From assembly GCF_024459955.1 (NCBI RefSeq), contig NZ_JANFXK010000018.1, positions 1 to 64,000 of the forward strand: a DNA stretch of 64,000 bases, given 5' to 3'. Position 1 is the stretch's first letter. The number at the start of each line of letters is the position of its first letter. Below the pieces are notes generated by a model. That model saw nothing but the letters and a program-made list of their open reading frames with translations, did no database searches and was not told where the DNA came from. A program made the position numbers and the translations under genes. Origin of the DNA: Anaerovorax odorimutans. GTDB taxonomy: Bacteria; Bacillota; Clostridia; Peptostreptococcales; Anaerovoracaceae. Below, piece after piece: positions 36,383 through 45,475 of this stretch.

Positions 36383-36464
36383 AGCCGTAAACTCCGTTTC
36401 AGGTTTCTTGATCCAATATATATATGTATAGTCTACCATGCCCGAAGCTTTTTAGAAAGAGATT

Positions 36465-37385
36465 CTATCTCATGCTCTCATACATCAGGTACATGATATC
36501 CTGGGTGATAGCCGCCCCCGCGATGGCGGTGATATTGCTCGGGTCCTTATCCGGCAGCACCTCCACCATATCGGCCGCTACGACATTGATTCCTTTCAGG
36601 CCCTGCAAAACTTTTCGCACCTGGTCCGATGACGGGCCGCCTATTACCGGCGTACCGGTTCCCGGGGCCGCGGAAGGGTCCAGCGCGTCAATGTCGAAGG
36701 TCAGATAAACAGGCATATCCCCTACGATATCTTTCAGCTTGGCCGCCAATTCCGCCGGCTTCATGTCAAGGGCGTCCATGGAATGGATCACATTGTAGCC
36801 GCATTCTGTCATTTCCGTGCGGATGTATACCTGCGCGGAGTGAACCGGGTCGATGCAGCCTTCTTCCTGCAGATCATATGCGAAATTGGCATGGGAGAGG
36901 TTTCTCGTTCCGTCTGCTTTTTCTTCACTCCTGGTGCTGTCCTGATGGGAGTCAAAGTGAATCAGCGCCAGCTTGCCGTATTTTTCGCTGGCAGCCCGTA
37001 CCGGTCCGTAAGGAATCGTATGATCGCCGCCAATGGTCATCAGCCTGCACCCTGCGTCCAGGATCTTCTTAGCGTGCTTATAGGTATCTTCCACCATGAA
37101 TTCTGTCGCCTTCGCGCCTACCCAGTAGCCAACATCGCCGTAATCCACAACCTTCGCCACATCGCACAGCTTGTAGTCCCACGGATATTTAAAGCAGCAT
37201 GCGATCAGGCTCTGCTCCCTTATTGCCCTCGGCGCGAAACGCGCTCCCGGTCTGAAGGTCACGCCGCTGTCAAACGGCACTCCCATGACAACAATGTCCG
37301 CGTCCTGCACATCCTGTGTTACCGGACAATGGTTCCATGTCGCGATGCCTGCATAATGTAAATGTTCCTGTACTTCGTATTTCAT
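36465..37385 (-). CDS. Ureohydrolase (agmatinase/guanidino-acid hydrolase family), copy 2
   Basis: A protein of 306 residues, about 91% identical to the copy at 32279. All metal ligands are kept (GGDHT, HFDSHQD, TFDIDALDP). The 28 differences cluster near residues 14-30, 157-160 and 204-218, away from the metal site, so both copies are probably active. It has its own sigma-54 promoter 100 bp upstream and lies 82 bp before the activator gene, so read-through could feed the activator. GAGAGGG precedes the ATG. Substrate undefined, as for copy 1. Confidence 0.88.
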   Translation of the reverse strand: MKYEVQEHLHYAGIATWNHCPVTQDVQDADIVVMGVPFDSGVTFRPGARFAPRAIREQSLIACCFKYPWDYKLCDVAKVVDYGDVGYWVGAKATEFMVEDTYKHAKKILDAGCRLMTIGGDHTIPYGPVRAASEKYGKLALIHFDSHQDSTRSEEKADGTRNLSHANFAYDLQEEGCIDPVHSAQVYIRTEMTECGYNVIHSMDALDMKPAELAAKLKDIVGDMPVYLTFDIDALDPSAAPGTGTPVIGGPSSDQVRKVLQGLKGINVVAADMVEVLPDKDPSNITAIAGAAITQDIMYLMYESMR

Positions 37386-37484
37386 CTTGAAAATCCCTCT
37401 CTTTCACAAATTTACGGATTCCTGCTATAGCGATGATTGCAAGTTTCTCATCCTAAAAAGGCTGGTTTGTCGCAGTATATTATT

Positions 37485-37500
37485 GCAAGTCCCATGCCAA
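37485..37500 (-). promoter_or_regulatory. Sigma-54 promoter of ureohydrolase copy 2
   Basis: Minus-strand TTGGCATGGGACTTGC, exact GG-N10-GC spacing, one mismatch to TTGGCAC. Confidence 0.85.
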
Positions 37501-37537
37501 TGGGAAGCCTGTCAATTTCAATCCCTTCCAAAACAAA

Positions 37538-37649
37538 AACGGGGCAATTATTCATTTGTAAATAACTACCCCGTTTGATTCAACGCAATGAGGGAAAAAA
37601 CGTAGCTTTATCATTATTCAGTAATAACCGTCTATTTGTCTATGAATAG
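37538..37649. promoter_or_regulatory. Two activator-type operators upstream of ureohydrolase copy 2
   Basis: Core TATTCA-N4-TAAATA at 37549-37564 lies inside AACGGGG/CCCCGTT arms (37538-37575), centred about 72 bp from the promoter; on the minus strand it is followed by TTTTTGTTTT, so it may double as hydrogenase terminator. A second core TATTTG-N4-TGAATA lies at 37633-37648. The rest of this 373-bp gap (37650-37758) has no recognised feature. Confidence 0.6.
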
Positions 37650-37758
37650 GCAGTAAATGGCACTGCGCTGCCTTCCTCACTTATAGGAAGGAGGTACGAG
37701 GCCGAGCAGAGTCGAAACAGTTGGTGAAAGCCGCATTTCCAATCCTCATCTATATTTG

Positions 37759-39216
37759 TCAGTCCAAATTATTCAGCTTTACAAATTCTTCGCTGTAATC
37801 GTCGATCGCGGTTTTGATCTCATCCCGTGAGGCGCTTCTTCCGTACTCGTCCACTTCTTTTTTATGGGCTTCTCCATGGGTCAGGCATCCTGCCCCGCCG
37901 ATGCATCCTCCGTTGCAGATCATGCCCTCAATAAAGTTGTTGGGCAGTACGCCTCTCTTTGCCCTCATCAGGGCCGGCTTGCACTTATCAATGCCTTCGC
38001 AGACAATCGGGTCGAACTTGAAGTCTTCCCTTCCCAGCTCTTTGACCGCTTCGGCCACCGCATCGGTGACACCTCCGCTTCTGGCAAAGATCCTGCCGTA
38101 ATAGGAAGCTTCGTCCAATGTGGTTTCCGGAAGTTCTTCCACGATGATGTCTTTGCTGTCAATGACAGCCTGCAGTTCTTCGAAGGTCATGGCGTAGTCG
38201 ATATATTCCTTCACATGTTCCTGCTTGATCTCAGCCTTTTTGGCCGTGCATGGACCTATAAATACGATCTTAGCGTTTTTATCGTGTTCCTTGATGAATT
38301 TCCCCAGCTGCGCCATTGGCGACAGGTTATGGGAAATATGGTCTTTCAGTTCCGGGAATCTAGTCTTTATGTATTTGACAAAGGCCGGGCAGCAGGAGCT
38401 GGTCAAAAATCCTCGTTCGATCAATTCCTGCGCCTCATTGTAGGCTACCATATCGGCACCCATGGCTGCTTCCTCGACGCTGTAGAAACCCAGTTCCTTA
38501 ATTGCTGTTACCACCTGCTCCAGCTTGGCATAGGAAAACTGGCTGGCGATAGCGGGCGCTACCATGGCGTATACCTTGTACTTGGTGTTGTTTTCACTCT
38601 GAATGATCGTATTGATAACATCCACAATGCTGGAAACGTCTACCGTGGCGCCGAAAGGACATTGATAGACGCAGGCTCCGCAGGCAACGCACTTTTCCGG
38701 GTCGATCTGGGCTTCGCCGCCTTCCGCCATGCTGATGGCATCCAGCTTGCAGGCCCGTTCACAGGGTCTTTTAAAATTGGCGATTGCCCCGTATGGGCAA
38801 ACTTTCGCGCACTTGCCGCACTCCACGCACTTGCTCTTATCAATATGCGCCATCTGCTCCTCGTCAAACGTGATCGCTCCCAGTTTGCAGGAATCGGCAC
38901 ATCTATGGGCAATACAGCCCCTGCAGAGATCCGTTACCGTATGCCCGGCTTCCGGACACTCATCACAGGCGATATCAATAACCTGTATCACATTCTCATC
39001 GTCCTTGTTGCCTCCCAGAGCCAGGCGGATTCGTTCCGCCACTACGGCCCGGTCCTTGTAAATGCAGCAGCGCATCGGCGGCTGGTCCTTTTTCACGATT
39101 TCATTCGCGATTTCATTGAATACGGCGAAGGAATCGTTCCCCAGCCAGGTCTGATAGGCAACTTCCATCAATACTTTATATTTCAGTTCCTGTACGTTTG
39201 TGTCAAAAATTCTCAT
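37759..39216 (-). CDS. Monomeric [FeFe]-hydrogenase (group B-like)
   Basis: A protein of 485 residues. The N-terminal half has Cys-rich segments and two ferredoxin-type clusters (CVECGKCAKVCPYGAI, CVACGACVYQCPFGAT). The H-cluster domain shows the three signatures TSCCPAFV, GPCTAKKAE and MICNGGCIGGAGC. These deviate from the group A forms in the way seen in clostridial group B enzymes. It would reduce protons with ferredoxin electrons or oxidise H2, in the cytoplasm. AAGGGTG precedes the ATG. It is only 18 bp from the BspA-like gene upstream; whether the two share a transcript is unclear. Confidence 0.9.
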   Translation of the reverse strand: MRIFDTNVQELKYKVLMEVAYQTWLGNDSFAVFNEIANEIVKKDQPPMRCCIYKDRAVVAERIRLALGGNKDDENVIQVIDIACDECPEAGHTVTDLCRGCIAHRCADSCKLGAITFDEEQMAHIDKSKCVECGKCAKVCPYGAIANFKRPCERACKLDAISMAEGGEAQIDPEKCVACGACVYQCPFGATVDVSSIVDVINTIIQSENNTKYKVYAMVAPAIASQFSYAKLEQVVTAIKELGFYSVEEAAMGADMVAYNEAQELIERGFLTSSCCPAFVKYIKTRFPELKDHISHNLSPMAQLGKFIKEHDKNAKIVFIGPCTAKKAEIKQEHVKEYIDYAMTFEELQAVIDSKDIIVEELPETTLDEASYYGRIFARSGGVTDAVAEAVKELGREDFKFDPIVCEGIDKCKPALMRAKRGVLPNNFIEGMICNGGCIGGAGCLTHGEAHKKEVDEYGRSASRDEIKTAIDDYSEEFVKLNNLD

Positions 39217-39234
39217 GCTTGTTCACCCTTTTAT

Positions 39235-41157
39235 CTATTCTGCTGTTTTGTAATATCCTTTTGATGCCCGTTTTACATGGCCAATGTTACTGTATGATGA
39301 CGTATAATTCTTCTTGGCAATTTTATCATATGCCTTTACTTTATAATAGTAGTGCTTCTTCTTCAATTTTTTGTCTGTAAAAGAGGTCTTGTTTGCTTTG
39401 ACCGTCTTGATCTTTTTGTATTTGCCGTTCTTTTTTTCTGCCCGATAAACATAGTAACCGTCCGCACCGCTTACTTTCTTCCAGGTAAGTTTCGCTTTCT
39501 TCCCACGAAGTCCTTTTATCTTCAGCTTCGGCTGGCCGGGCACTACTTTTGCTTTAACCGGTTTGCTCCATTTTGATTCAACCGCGGGCTTAATCCTATA
39601 ATAATATGTTTTGCCTGCCTTAACCTTCTTATCGGTCAGCTGGGCTTTTTTGTAGCCGTTGAGATATTGCCCCACATACGTGTATTTTCCATTGGGGCTG
39701 CCGGAGCGATATACATAAAAATGGTTTTGCGCCACATCCGATGTCCACGTCAGCTTAACTTCCCGGGCGCCTCGGGTCCTGATTTGAATCTGTTTCGGCG
39801 CATAGTCGCTGCTTTCGGTCTCTGTCGACGTATATTCCCATTGGGGAATTTGATTGCCGGTAAAGTCTTTAACCACGACTGTTACCGTTTTGCTGTCATC
39901 TCCTTCAATATATCGCTTTTCCTTTTCCCGGTAGGGCCTGATTTTGTAGTCGTAGACCGTACCCAACGAAATCCCCAGGTCATTGTAGCTCGCCTGGACT
40001 GTTTCGCCGATCTTCTCATAGGCTCCGCTTCTTTCTTTCCGATAGATGACATACCCTTTGGCATCTGACCGTTTATCCCATTTCAGGACAACCGTCCCAT
40101 TCCGGTCCTGATACCCGGTCGGACGATTGACCGTCCAGGCAGGCCCCAGATTTACAAACTTCCATGTAATCATTTCCGCAGGAGTTTCCCTATAGCCAAA
40201 GACGGTAAACTTGCGATAATCCATACCTCCGAAAGCATCTTGGTCAATAGTTTTGACAGACTGAGGAAGGGTTATCTTTTGCAGCTTATAACAAAACATA
40301 AAGGCATTATAGTCAATGGACTTGACGCCTTCCGGTACCGTTACTTCAGTAAGGTTCCTGCACTCATAAAAGGCATTTTTACCAATCGCTTCAATTCCCT
40401 TTGGTATATCCATTCCGGTTAACGTTTCGCATCCCTGAAAGACCATTTCACCCCATCGTTCCATTCGCTCCGGCAGCACAACTTTTTCCAGGCCACTGCA
40501 TCCGGAAAAAGCCTTATCGCTGAGTGTTTTCACTGAATCGGGCAAAACAATCGTTTTTAATGATTTGCAATGCTGGAATGCCGTTTCGCCGACAGTTTGA
40601 AGTTCTTCGCCAATCATGACTTCTGTCAGCAGATCGCAGCCAGAGAAACACATTCCGGGAATATTTTTTAAGCCGCTGGGCAGGACTGCTTTTTTCAATC
40701 TTCTACATTCATAAAAGGCCGCCCACCCGATATCGTCAACGCTTTCCGGCAGACTTATCTCCTCCATCGCACAGCCCCAGAAAGCGTTATCTCCTATTGT
40801 ATTAAGTGTCCTCGGCCAATTAATCTCGCTTAAACTGGCACATCCGGCAAAAGCGTGAGATTTTATTGATGTTATGTCGCCCTGGAATACGACTTTTTCC
40901 AACCCGCTGCATTTATTGAATGCCCTGTCTCCAATGGAGGTTACAGAAACTCCCTCAACAGTTGATGGGACTACTGCTTTCGTCACCCCTTCATCGCAAT
41001 CGACAATCGCGCCGCTGCCCTTATCGAAATAGAGATTGCCTCCTTCAACCGGCACCGGTGTTCTGTCGGCGGCGCTAGAGGGGATGGCTCCCAAGGCAAA
41101 GAACATGAAAATCGAAAAAACAAAAATTCCCACAAAACTCACATTTAATCGTTTCAT
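39235..41157 (-). CDS. Secreted BspA-like leucine-rich-repeat protein with FN3 domains
   Basis: A protein of 640 residues. Signal peptide (about 1-30), then about ten BspA-type LRR_5 repeats (about 60-310; recurrent AFxxCxxLxxVxLPxxVxxIGxxAF pattern), then three FN3-like domains (about 345-630) that are Lys/Tyr-rich. No LPxTG or SLH anchor. Such proteins usually act in adhesion or matrix binding at the cell surface. The Lys-rich tail style resembles that of the two subtilases. GAGG precedes the ATG. Its position directly before a hydrogenase gene looks accidental. Confidence 0.88.
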   Translation of the reverse strand: MKRLNVSFVGIFVFSIFMFFALGAIPSSAADRTPVPVEGGNLYFDKGSGAIVDCDEGVTKAVVPSTVEGVSVTSIGDRAFNKCSGLEKVVFQGDITSIKSHAFAGCASLSEINWPRTLNTIGDNAFWGCAMEEISLPESVDDIGWAAFYECRRLKKAVLPSGLKNIPGMCFSGCDLLTEVMIGEELQTVGETAFQHCKSLKTIVLPDSVKTLSDKAFSGCSGLEKVVLPERMERWGEMVFQGCETLTGMDIPKGIEAIGKNAFYECRNLTEVTVPEGVKSIDYNAFMFCYKLQKITLPQSVKTIDQDAFGGMDYRKFTVFGYRETPAEMITWKFVNLGPAWTVNRPTGYQDRNGTVVLKWDKRSDAKGYVIYRKERSGAYEKIGETVQASYNDLGISLGTVYDYKIRPYREKEKRYIEGDDSKTVTVVVKDFTGNQIPQWEYTSTETESSDYAPKQIQIRTRGAREVKLTWTSDVAQNHFYVYRSGSPNGKYTYVGQYLNGYKKAQLTDKKVKAGKTYYYRIKPAVESKWSKPVKAKVVPGQPKLKIKGLRGKKAKLTWKKVSGADGYYVYRAEKKNGKYKKIKTVKANKTSFTDKKLKKKHYYYKVKAYDKIAKKNYTSSYSNIGHVKRASKGYYKTAE

Positions 41158-41236
41158 TTTGTCACCTCAATACACATCAATACATACCTTATCCTTGTAT
41201 CTATTATTGTATCATGGCTGCGGCCTGAAAGACAAC

Positions 41237-41268
41237 AAAAAGAGATGTGATCTCTCACATCTCTTTTT
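41237..41268 (-). terminator. Terminator of the bcd-etfB-etfA operon
   Basis: A perfect 14-bp stem AAAAAGAGATGTGA/TCACATCTCTTTTT with a 4-nt loop, 28 bp after the etfA stop. Confidence 0.9.
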
Positions 41269-41295
41269 TATATGCTTAATAAAATTTATGTAAGC

Positions 41296-42576
41296 TTATT
41301 TTGTGGAAGCGTCATACAGTTCTTCAGCGTTATCCCACTCTTCGATGATCTGCGGGATTACCTTGTACAGGTCGCCTACGATACCGAAGTCAGCAACTTC
41401 GAAGATCGGAGCATCCGGATCCTTGTTGATAGCAACAATGATGTCGGAAGTCTGCATACCTGCCAGATGCTGGATAGCACCGGAGATACCGCATGCGAAG
41501 TAGATTTTCGGTTTTACTGTAGTACCGGTCTGACCAACCTGGTGAGAGTGATCGATCCAGCCAGCGTCAACTGCTGCTCTGGAAGAACCAACAACTCCGC
41601 CAACCTTATCAGCGAACTTCTTGATCAGTTCGAATCCGGAAGGATCGCCCAGTCCTCTTCCGCCGGAGCAGATGATTTCAGCGTCTGTCAGGGAAACCAG
41701 TTCCTTAGCGGACTTAACGATATCAACAATCTTAACGTGAATGTCGCTTTCAGCAATCTGAGGTTTGTAAACAGTCAGTTCGCCTTTTGCGCCTTCAACC
41801 TTGTCTCTCTTCTGCATTACGCCAGGTCTTACTGTAGACATCTGCGGTCTTGTCTTCGGGCAGATGATGGTAGCCATCAGGTTACCGCCGAATGCCGGAC
41901 GAGTCTGCTTGATTCCAGTGCTTGGGTCCTTAGGATCCAGAGTGGAAGTGTCTAATGTAGTGTTCTTGTCAGCGTATTCGATGTAGCTGGAAACTTTGAT
42001 GTCCAGTCTGGTACAGTCAGCTGTCAGACCAGTGTTCATTCTTGCAGCTACTCTTGGAGCCAGGTCTCTTCCGATGTGAGTAGCACCGTAGATAACCAGT
42101 TCCGGTTTGTATTCGTGGCAAGCGTCAACCAGTACCTTTGTGTAAGCGTCTGTCGTGTAGTTCTTCAGAAGCGGATCCTCGATCAGGATAACTTCCTCTG
42201 CGCCGTAAGCGTAGCATTCGTCAGCCAGGTGTCCGATGTTGTCTCCGATGAGAACTGCGCAGATCTTAGTATCAGCGCTGATTTCCTTCGCCAGTCTGTA
42301 GCCTTCGCCGATCAGTTCCAGAGCAACGTTCATCAGTTTGCCGTTTCTCTGTTCTGCGAATACCCAAACGTTCTTGTATGCGGAAAGGTCTACAGCCTCG
42401 TCATCGCCAGTCTTTTCGATAGCCTTGAACGGGCAGGCATCGATACACTGGTTACAAGCTGTACATTTTTCGTTGATTACAGCCAGTTTGCCGTCCATTT
42501 CGATCGCATCGAACGGGCAAGCTTTCAGACATAATTTACAGCCTTTACATTTATCTTTTATAACTTGAATAGCCAT
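41296..42576 (-). CDS. etfA: Electron transfer flavoprotein alpha subunit with N-terminal ferredoxin domain
   Basis: A protein of 426 residues, about 90 longer than classical EtfA because of an N-terminal two-[4Fe-4S] ferredoxin domain ([32 protein letters not shown], residues about 10-55). The C-terminal FAD domain has the EtfA signature ([42 protein letters not shown]). In Acetobacterium a similar fused EtfA (CarE) is part of a bifurcating caffeyl-CoA reductase. Here it would pass NADH electrons to crotonyl-CoA and ferredoxin with Bcd and EtfB. GGAGGAGG precedes the ATG. Confidence 0.95.
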   Translation of the reverse strand: MAIQVIKDKCKGCKLCLKACPFDAIEMDGKLAVINEKCTACNQCIDACPFKAIEKTGDDEAVDLSAYKNVWVFAEQRNGKLMNVALELIGEGYRLAKEISADTKICAVLIGDNIGHLADECYAYGAEEVILIEDPLLKNYTTDAYTKVLVDACHEYKPELVIYGATHIGRDLAPRVAARMNTGLTADCTRLDIKVSSYIEYADKNTTLDTSTLDPKDPSTGIKQTRPAFGGNLMATIICPKTRPQMSTVRPGVMQKRDKVEGAKGELTVYKPQIAESDIHVKIVDIVKSAKELVSLTDAEIICSGGRGLGDPSGFELIKKFADKVGGVVGSSRAAVDAGWIDHSHQVGQTGTTVKPKIYFACGISGAIQHLAGMQTSDIIVAINKDPDAPIFEVADFGIVGDLYKVIPQIIEEWDNAEELYDASTK

Positions 42577-42595
42577 TATTATTTCCTCCTCCTTT

Positions 42596-43393
42596 TTAGA
42601 TTACATGTTTGCCTTTGAGACCGATCAGCAGGTTCTTGGCAATATCTTTTTCAGTATCTCCTTCAACGACTACACCTTTTCCCTTTGGTTTCGGTGTGAA
42701 GGAACGGAATACGTTCGTCGGGGAAGCGTCCAGACCTACTGTGTTCAGGTCAACTTCGATGTCCTTAGCGTTCCAAACCTTGATATCCTTTTCCTTATCG
42801 AAGATACCCTTCATGTACATGTATCTAGGAGTGTTCAGTTCTTTGATAGCTGTCAGCATGCAAGGTGTCTGGATGTCGATTACTTCGTATCCGTCTTCCA
42901 GAGCTCTTTCAACTCTGATGTCCTTCATGTTGTCAGCGATTTCGAATTTCTGTACATAAGTAACCTGCGGCAGACCCAGTTTTTCAGCCAGCTGCGGACC
43001 AACCTGAGCGGTGTCTCCGTCGATAGCCTGACGTCCTGCGAAGATCAGGTCGTAGTCGCCCAGCTTTCTTACTGCTGCTGCGATAGCGTTGGAAGTAGCC
43101 CATGTGTCGGAACCGCCTACGGCTCTGTCACTTACCAGGATACCTTCGTCAGCTCCCATAGCCAGACATTCGATCAGAAGATCCTGTGCCTGCGGAGGTC
43201 CCATTGTTACTACTGTGATATGTACGTCATCAAACTTATCTTTTATCTTTAATGCTTCTTCTAAAGCGTTTGCGTCGTCGTGGTTTAAGATACTTGGAAC
43301 ACCGTCTCTCATCAGAGTACCCGTTTCAGGGTTGATTCTGATTTCGTTTGTATCAGGAACCTGTTTTGCGCATACGATTATTTTAAATGCCAT
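42596..43393 (-). CDS. etfB: Electron transfer flavoprotein beta subunit
   Basis: A protein of 265 residues with the EtfB signature ([20 protein letters not shown]) and an N-terminal nucleotide-binding fold ([15 protein letters not shown]). In bifurcating Etf this subunit binds the bifurcating FAD and NADH. ATG 43393 is chosen over TTG 43399 because GGAGG lies 8 nt upstream. It lies 20 bp from bcd and 19 bp from etfA, so one operon. Confidence 0.95.
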   Translation of the reverse strand: MAFKIIVCAKQVPDTNEIRINPETGTLMRDGVPSILNHDDANALEEALKIKDKFDDVHITVVTMGPPQAQDLLIECLAMGADEGILVSDRAVGGSDTWATSNAIAAAVRKLGDYDLIFAGRQAIDGDTAQVGPQLAEKLGLPQVTYVQKFEIADNMKDIRVERALEDGYEVIDIQTPCMLTAIKELNTPRYMYMKGIFDKEKDIKVWNAKDIEVDLNTVGLDASPTNVFRSFTPKPKGKGVVVEGDTEKDIAKNLLIGLKGKHVI

Positions 43394-43413
43394 TTTCAAA
43401 TCCTCCCTCTTTC

Positions 43414-44556
43414 TTATTTACCTAAAATATTTGAAGAGATTACGATCTTCTGAACTTCTGAAGTACCTTCATAGATCTCTGTGATCTTAGCGTCTCTCAT
43501 CATTCTTTCAACCGGATAATCCTTCGTGTAACCGTAACCGCCGTGCAGCTGTACGCACTTAGTTGTTACGTGCATTGCAGTCTCTGCGGCAAACAGTTTC
43601 GCCATTGCGGATTTAGGTCCATAAGCAAGATGCTTATCCTTCATGTCAGCAGCTTGATAGATCAGAAGTCTAGCAGCTTCGATTCTTGTTGCCATGTCAG
43701 CAATCTCGAACTGCAGTGCCTGCATCTGTGAAAGTTTCTTTCCGAACTGTTTTCTGGCCTTCATATATTCAACAGTAACGTCAAATGCGCCCTGTGCGAT
43801 ACCCAGTGCCTGTGAAGCGATACCGATACGTCCGCCGTCCAGAGTTGACATAGCTACTTTGAAGCCCTGTCCGATTTCTCCCAGAAGTCTGTCCTTTGGA
43901 ATTACGCAGTTCTGGAAAATCAGCTCTGTTGTGGAGGATGCGCAGATACCCATCTTGTCTTCTGTCTTACCGATGGAGAATCCTTCGTCTCCCTTTTCTA
44001 CGATAAACGCGGAAATTCCTCTTGTGCCCTTTGACTTATCAGTCATAGCCATTACTACAAATGTGTCAGCGTATCCGCCGTTTGTAATAAATACTTTAGA
44101 TCCGTTCAGAACCCAGTTGTCACCTTCCAGGACCGCTCTTGTCTGCTGTCCCGCAGCGTCTGTACCAGCACCTGGCTCAGTCAGACCGAAAGCTCCTAAT
44201 TTTCTGCCGGAAAGTAAGTCAGGAAGATATTTTTTCTTCTGTTCTTCATTTCCCCAGTTGAAGATCGGCCAGCAGCACAGGGATGTGTGCGCGGAGCAGA
44301 TAACGCCAGTTGACGCGCAAACTCTTGATAATTCTTCTACTGTGATCGCATAAGAGATGTGGTCTCCACCAGCTCCTTCGTACTCTGTAGGAAACGGTAC
44401 GCCCAACAGGCCGTATTTTGCCATTTTCTCTACAGTTTCAACTGGAAATCTGTGTTCCTGGTCGATGTCCGCTGCCAAAGGTTCAACTTCAGCCTCAGCA
44501 AACTCTCTTACCATTTTTCTTACGAATTCTTGTTCCTTCGTGAGTTGAAAGTTCAT
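43414..44556 (-). CDS. bcd: Acyl-CoA dehydrogenase, probably butyryl-CoA dehydrogenase
   Basis: A protein of 380 residues of the acyl-CoA dehydrogenase family. FAD and substrate motifs are visible (LTEPGAGTDA, FITNGGYAD, QLHGGYGYTKDYPVERMMRDAKI) and the catalytic Glu lies in ITEIYEGTSE. With etfBA it would form a Bcd-EtfAB complex that reduces crotonyl-CoA with NADH while reducing ferredoxin. No crt, hbd or thl is adjacent, so another acyl-CoA substrate, for example from amino-acid fermentation, remains possible. AAGGAGG precedes the ATG. First gene of the operon. Confidence 0.92.
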   Translation of the reverse strand: MNFQLTKEQEFVRKMVREFAEAEVEPLAADIDQEHRFPVETVEKMAKYGLLGVPFPTEYEGAGGDHISYAITVEELSRVCASTGVICSAHTSLCCWPIFNWGNEEQKKKYLPDLLSGRKLGAFGLTEPGAGTDAAGQQTRAVLEGDNWVLNGSKVFITNGGYADTFVVMAMTDKSKGTRGISAFIVEKGDEGFSIGKTEDKMGICASSTTELIFQNCVIPKDRLLGEIGQGFKVAMSTLDGGRIGIASQALGIAQGAFDVTVEYMKARKQFGKKLSQMQALQFEIADMATRIEAARLLIYQAADMKDKHLAYGPKSAMAKLFAAETAMHVTTKCVQLHGGYGYTKDYPVERMMRDAKITEIYEGTSEVQKIVISSNILGK

Positions 44557-44600
44557 GTAAATGCCTCCTTAAGTTATTAATAACGGTACGTATTTTGTCT

Positions 44601-44649
44601 ATTAAAATTGTCCGCGTTTTAATAGTCAACTTCGTTACAAAAGTAACGA
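44601..44649 (-). promoter_or_regulatory. bcd promoter with a Rex-like operator
   Basis: Minus-strand TTGACT (44629-44624), 17-nt spacer, TTTAAT (44606-44601). Just upstream of the minus-35 is a perfect 16-bp palindrome CGTTAC-AAAA-GTAACG (44633-44648), extended to TCGTTAC/GTAACGA. This resembles the Rex operator TTGTTAA-N4-TTAACAA with two mismatches per half. Rex is known to control bcd-etf genes in clostridia. Confidence 0.55.
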
Positions 44650-44918
44650 CCATACATCCCTATTAGACCATATCGGAGGCATTATTGCAAGTGGTTTTTT
44701 CGCTTTCCTAAAAATATTTCTCGATTTCGAAATATTCGGATTCTTCGTGAGAATTATTGGTTTTTTCTTGCGTTTTCTGAGGTTGCGGGATATCAAAATT
44801 GAGAAACCAGTTTATTCCACGCCGTGTATGCAGAATACAAATTAGTTTGTTGCATTTTTAACACAACTTTGGTGTAAACTCCTCTCATTTTTTATTAACC
44901 CCGCCCATTCTTTTACTT
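44650..44918. other. Gap upstream of the repeat island, no gene
   Basis: No coding region. A plus-strand TTGCAT-N17-TGTAAA pair at 44850-44878 could be a promoter reading into repeat copy A. A single TATCAAA half-site occurs at 44791 without its partner. Confidence 0.4.
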
Positions 44919-45452
44919 ATACGATATTCACCAGTTGAGCCGGCTTCTCCGCAAGGTGCAGAATCGTATAACTTCCGAACCATCTGGTAAGAAGATGGCC
45001 TGTCTGGCGCTTTTTGCTTTGAAATTGAACTGAAGCGGACAAAACCTGTGGGTTTGCGGGTGTTACGGATTTGTTTTTGTGAAATTTTCACTTAAGATTG
45101 ATCAGTAAGGGCAGGAAACGTTGAAAAAAGATCCGCTTTTACGCATTTTTTGGATAAAAGATCCGGAAACACTTTAGTACATTATAATACGAAATCGGAC
45201 AGACCTTTCTTTTTAGCCGAACGCAGTCCGGATGCAACAGAGAGCAGAGAATGGTTTTGGGTTTGCGACCAAATCCCAATTTTACCAGCAAATCCCGCAA
45301 CCATTGTCCCCAAAGAAATGCCTTAGTCGCAGAACAAATTTGAAAAAAGCCGATTCGCCAGCAAGATCATAACTTACAAGCCAGGTCGAGCAGCTTTCAC
45401 GATTCTGTACCTTATGGCAATGCCGTACAACTTGGGCAGAATCGTATTCTTT
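44919..45452 (+). repeat. Composite dispersed repeat, copy A (modules M4-M1-M2-M4)
   Basis: The small GC palindrome-like module M4 (CCGCAAGGTGCAGAATCGTAT) is followed by M1 (44989-45263: GGCGCTTTTTGCTTTGAAATTG, AAAAAAGATCCGCTTTT and GATAAAAGATCCGGAAACA blocks), the 68-bp hairpin M2 (45264-45331, right arm TTAGTCGCA with one mismatch), a short GATCATAAC junction and a second M4 (about 45399-45450). It aligns over most of its length to 46055-46610 and 62405-62850 on the same strand and to 57500-57860 on the other. No protein with a ribosome binding site is encoded. Confidence 0.85.
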
Positions 45453-45475
45453 TAGACCCGCTTGCATAGTACTGT

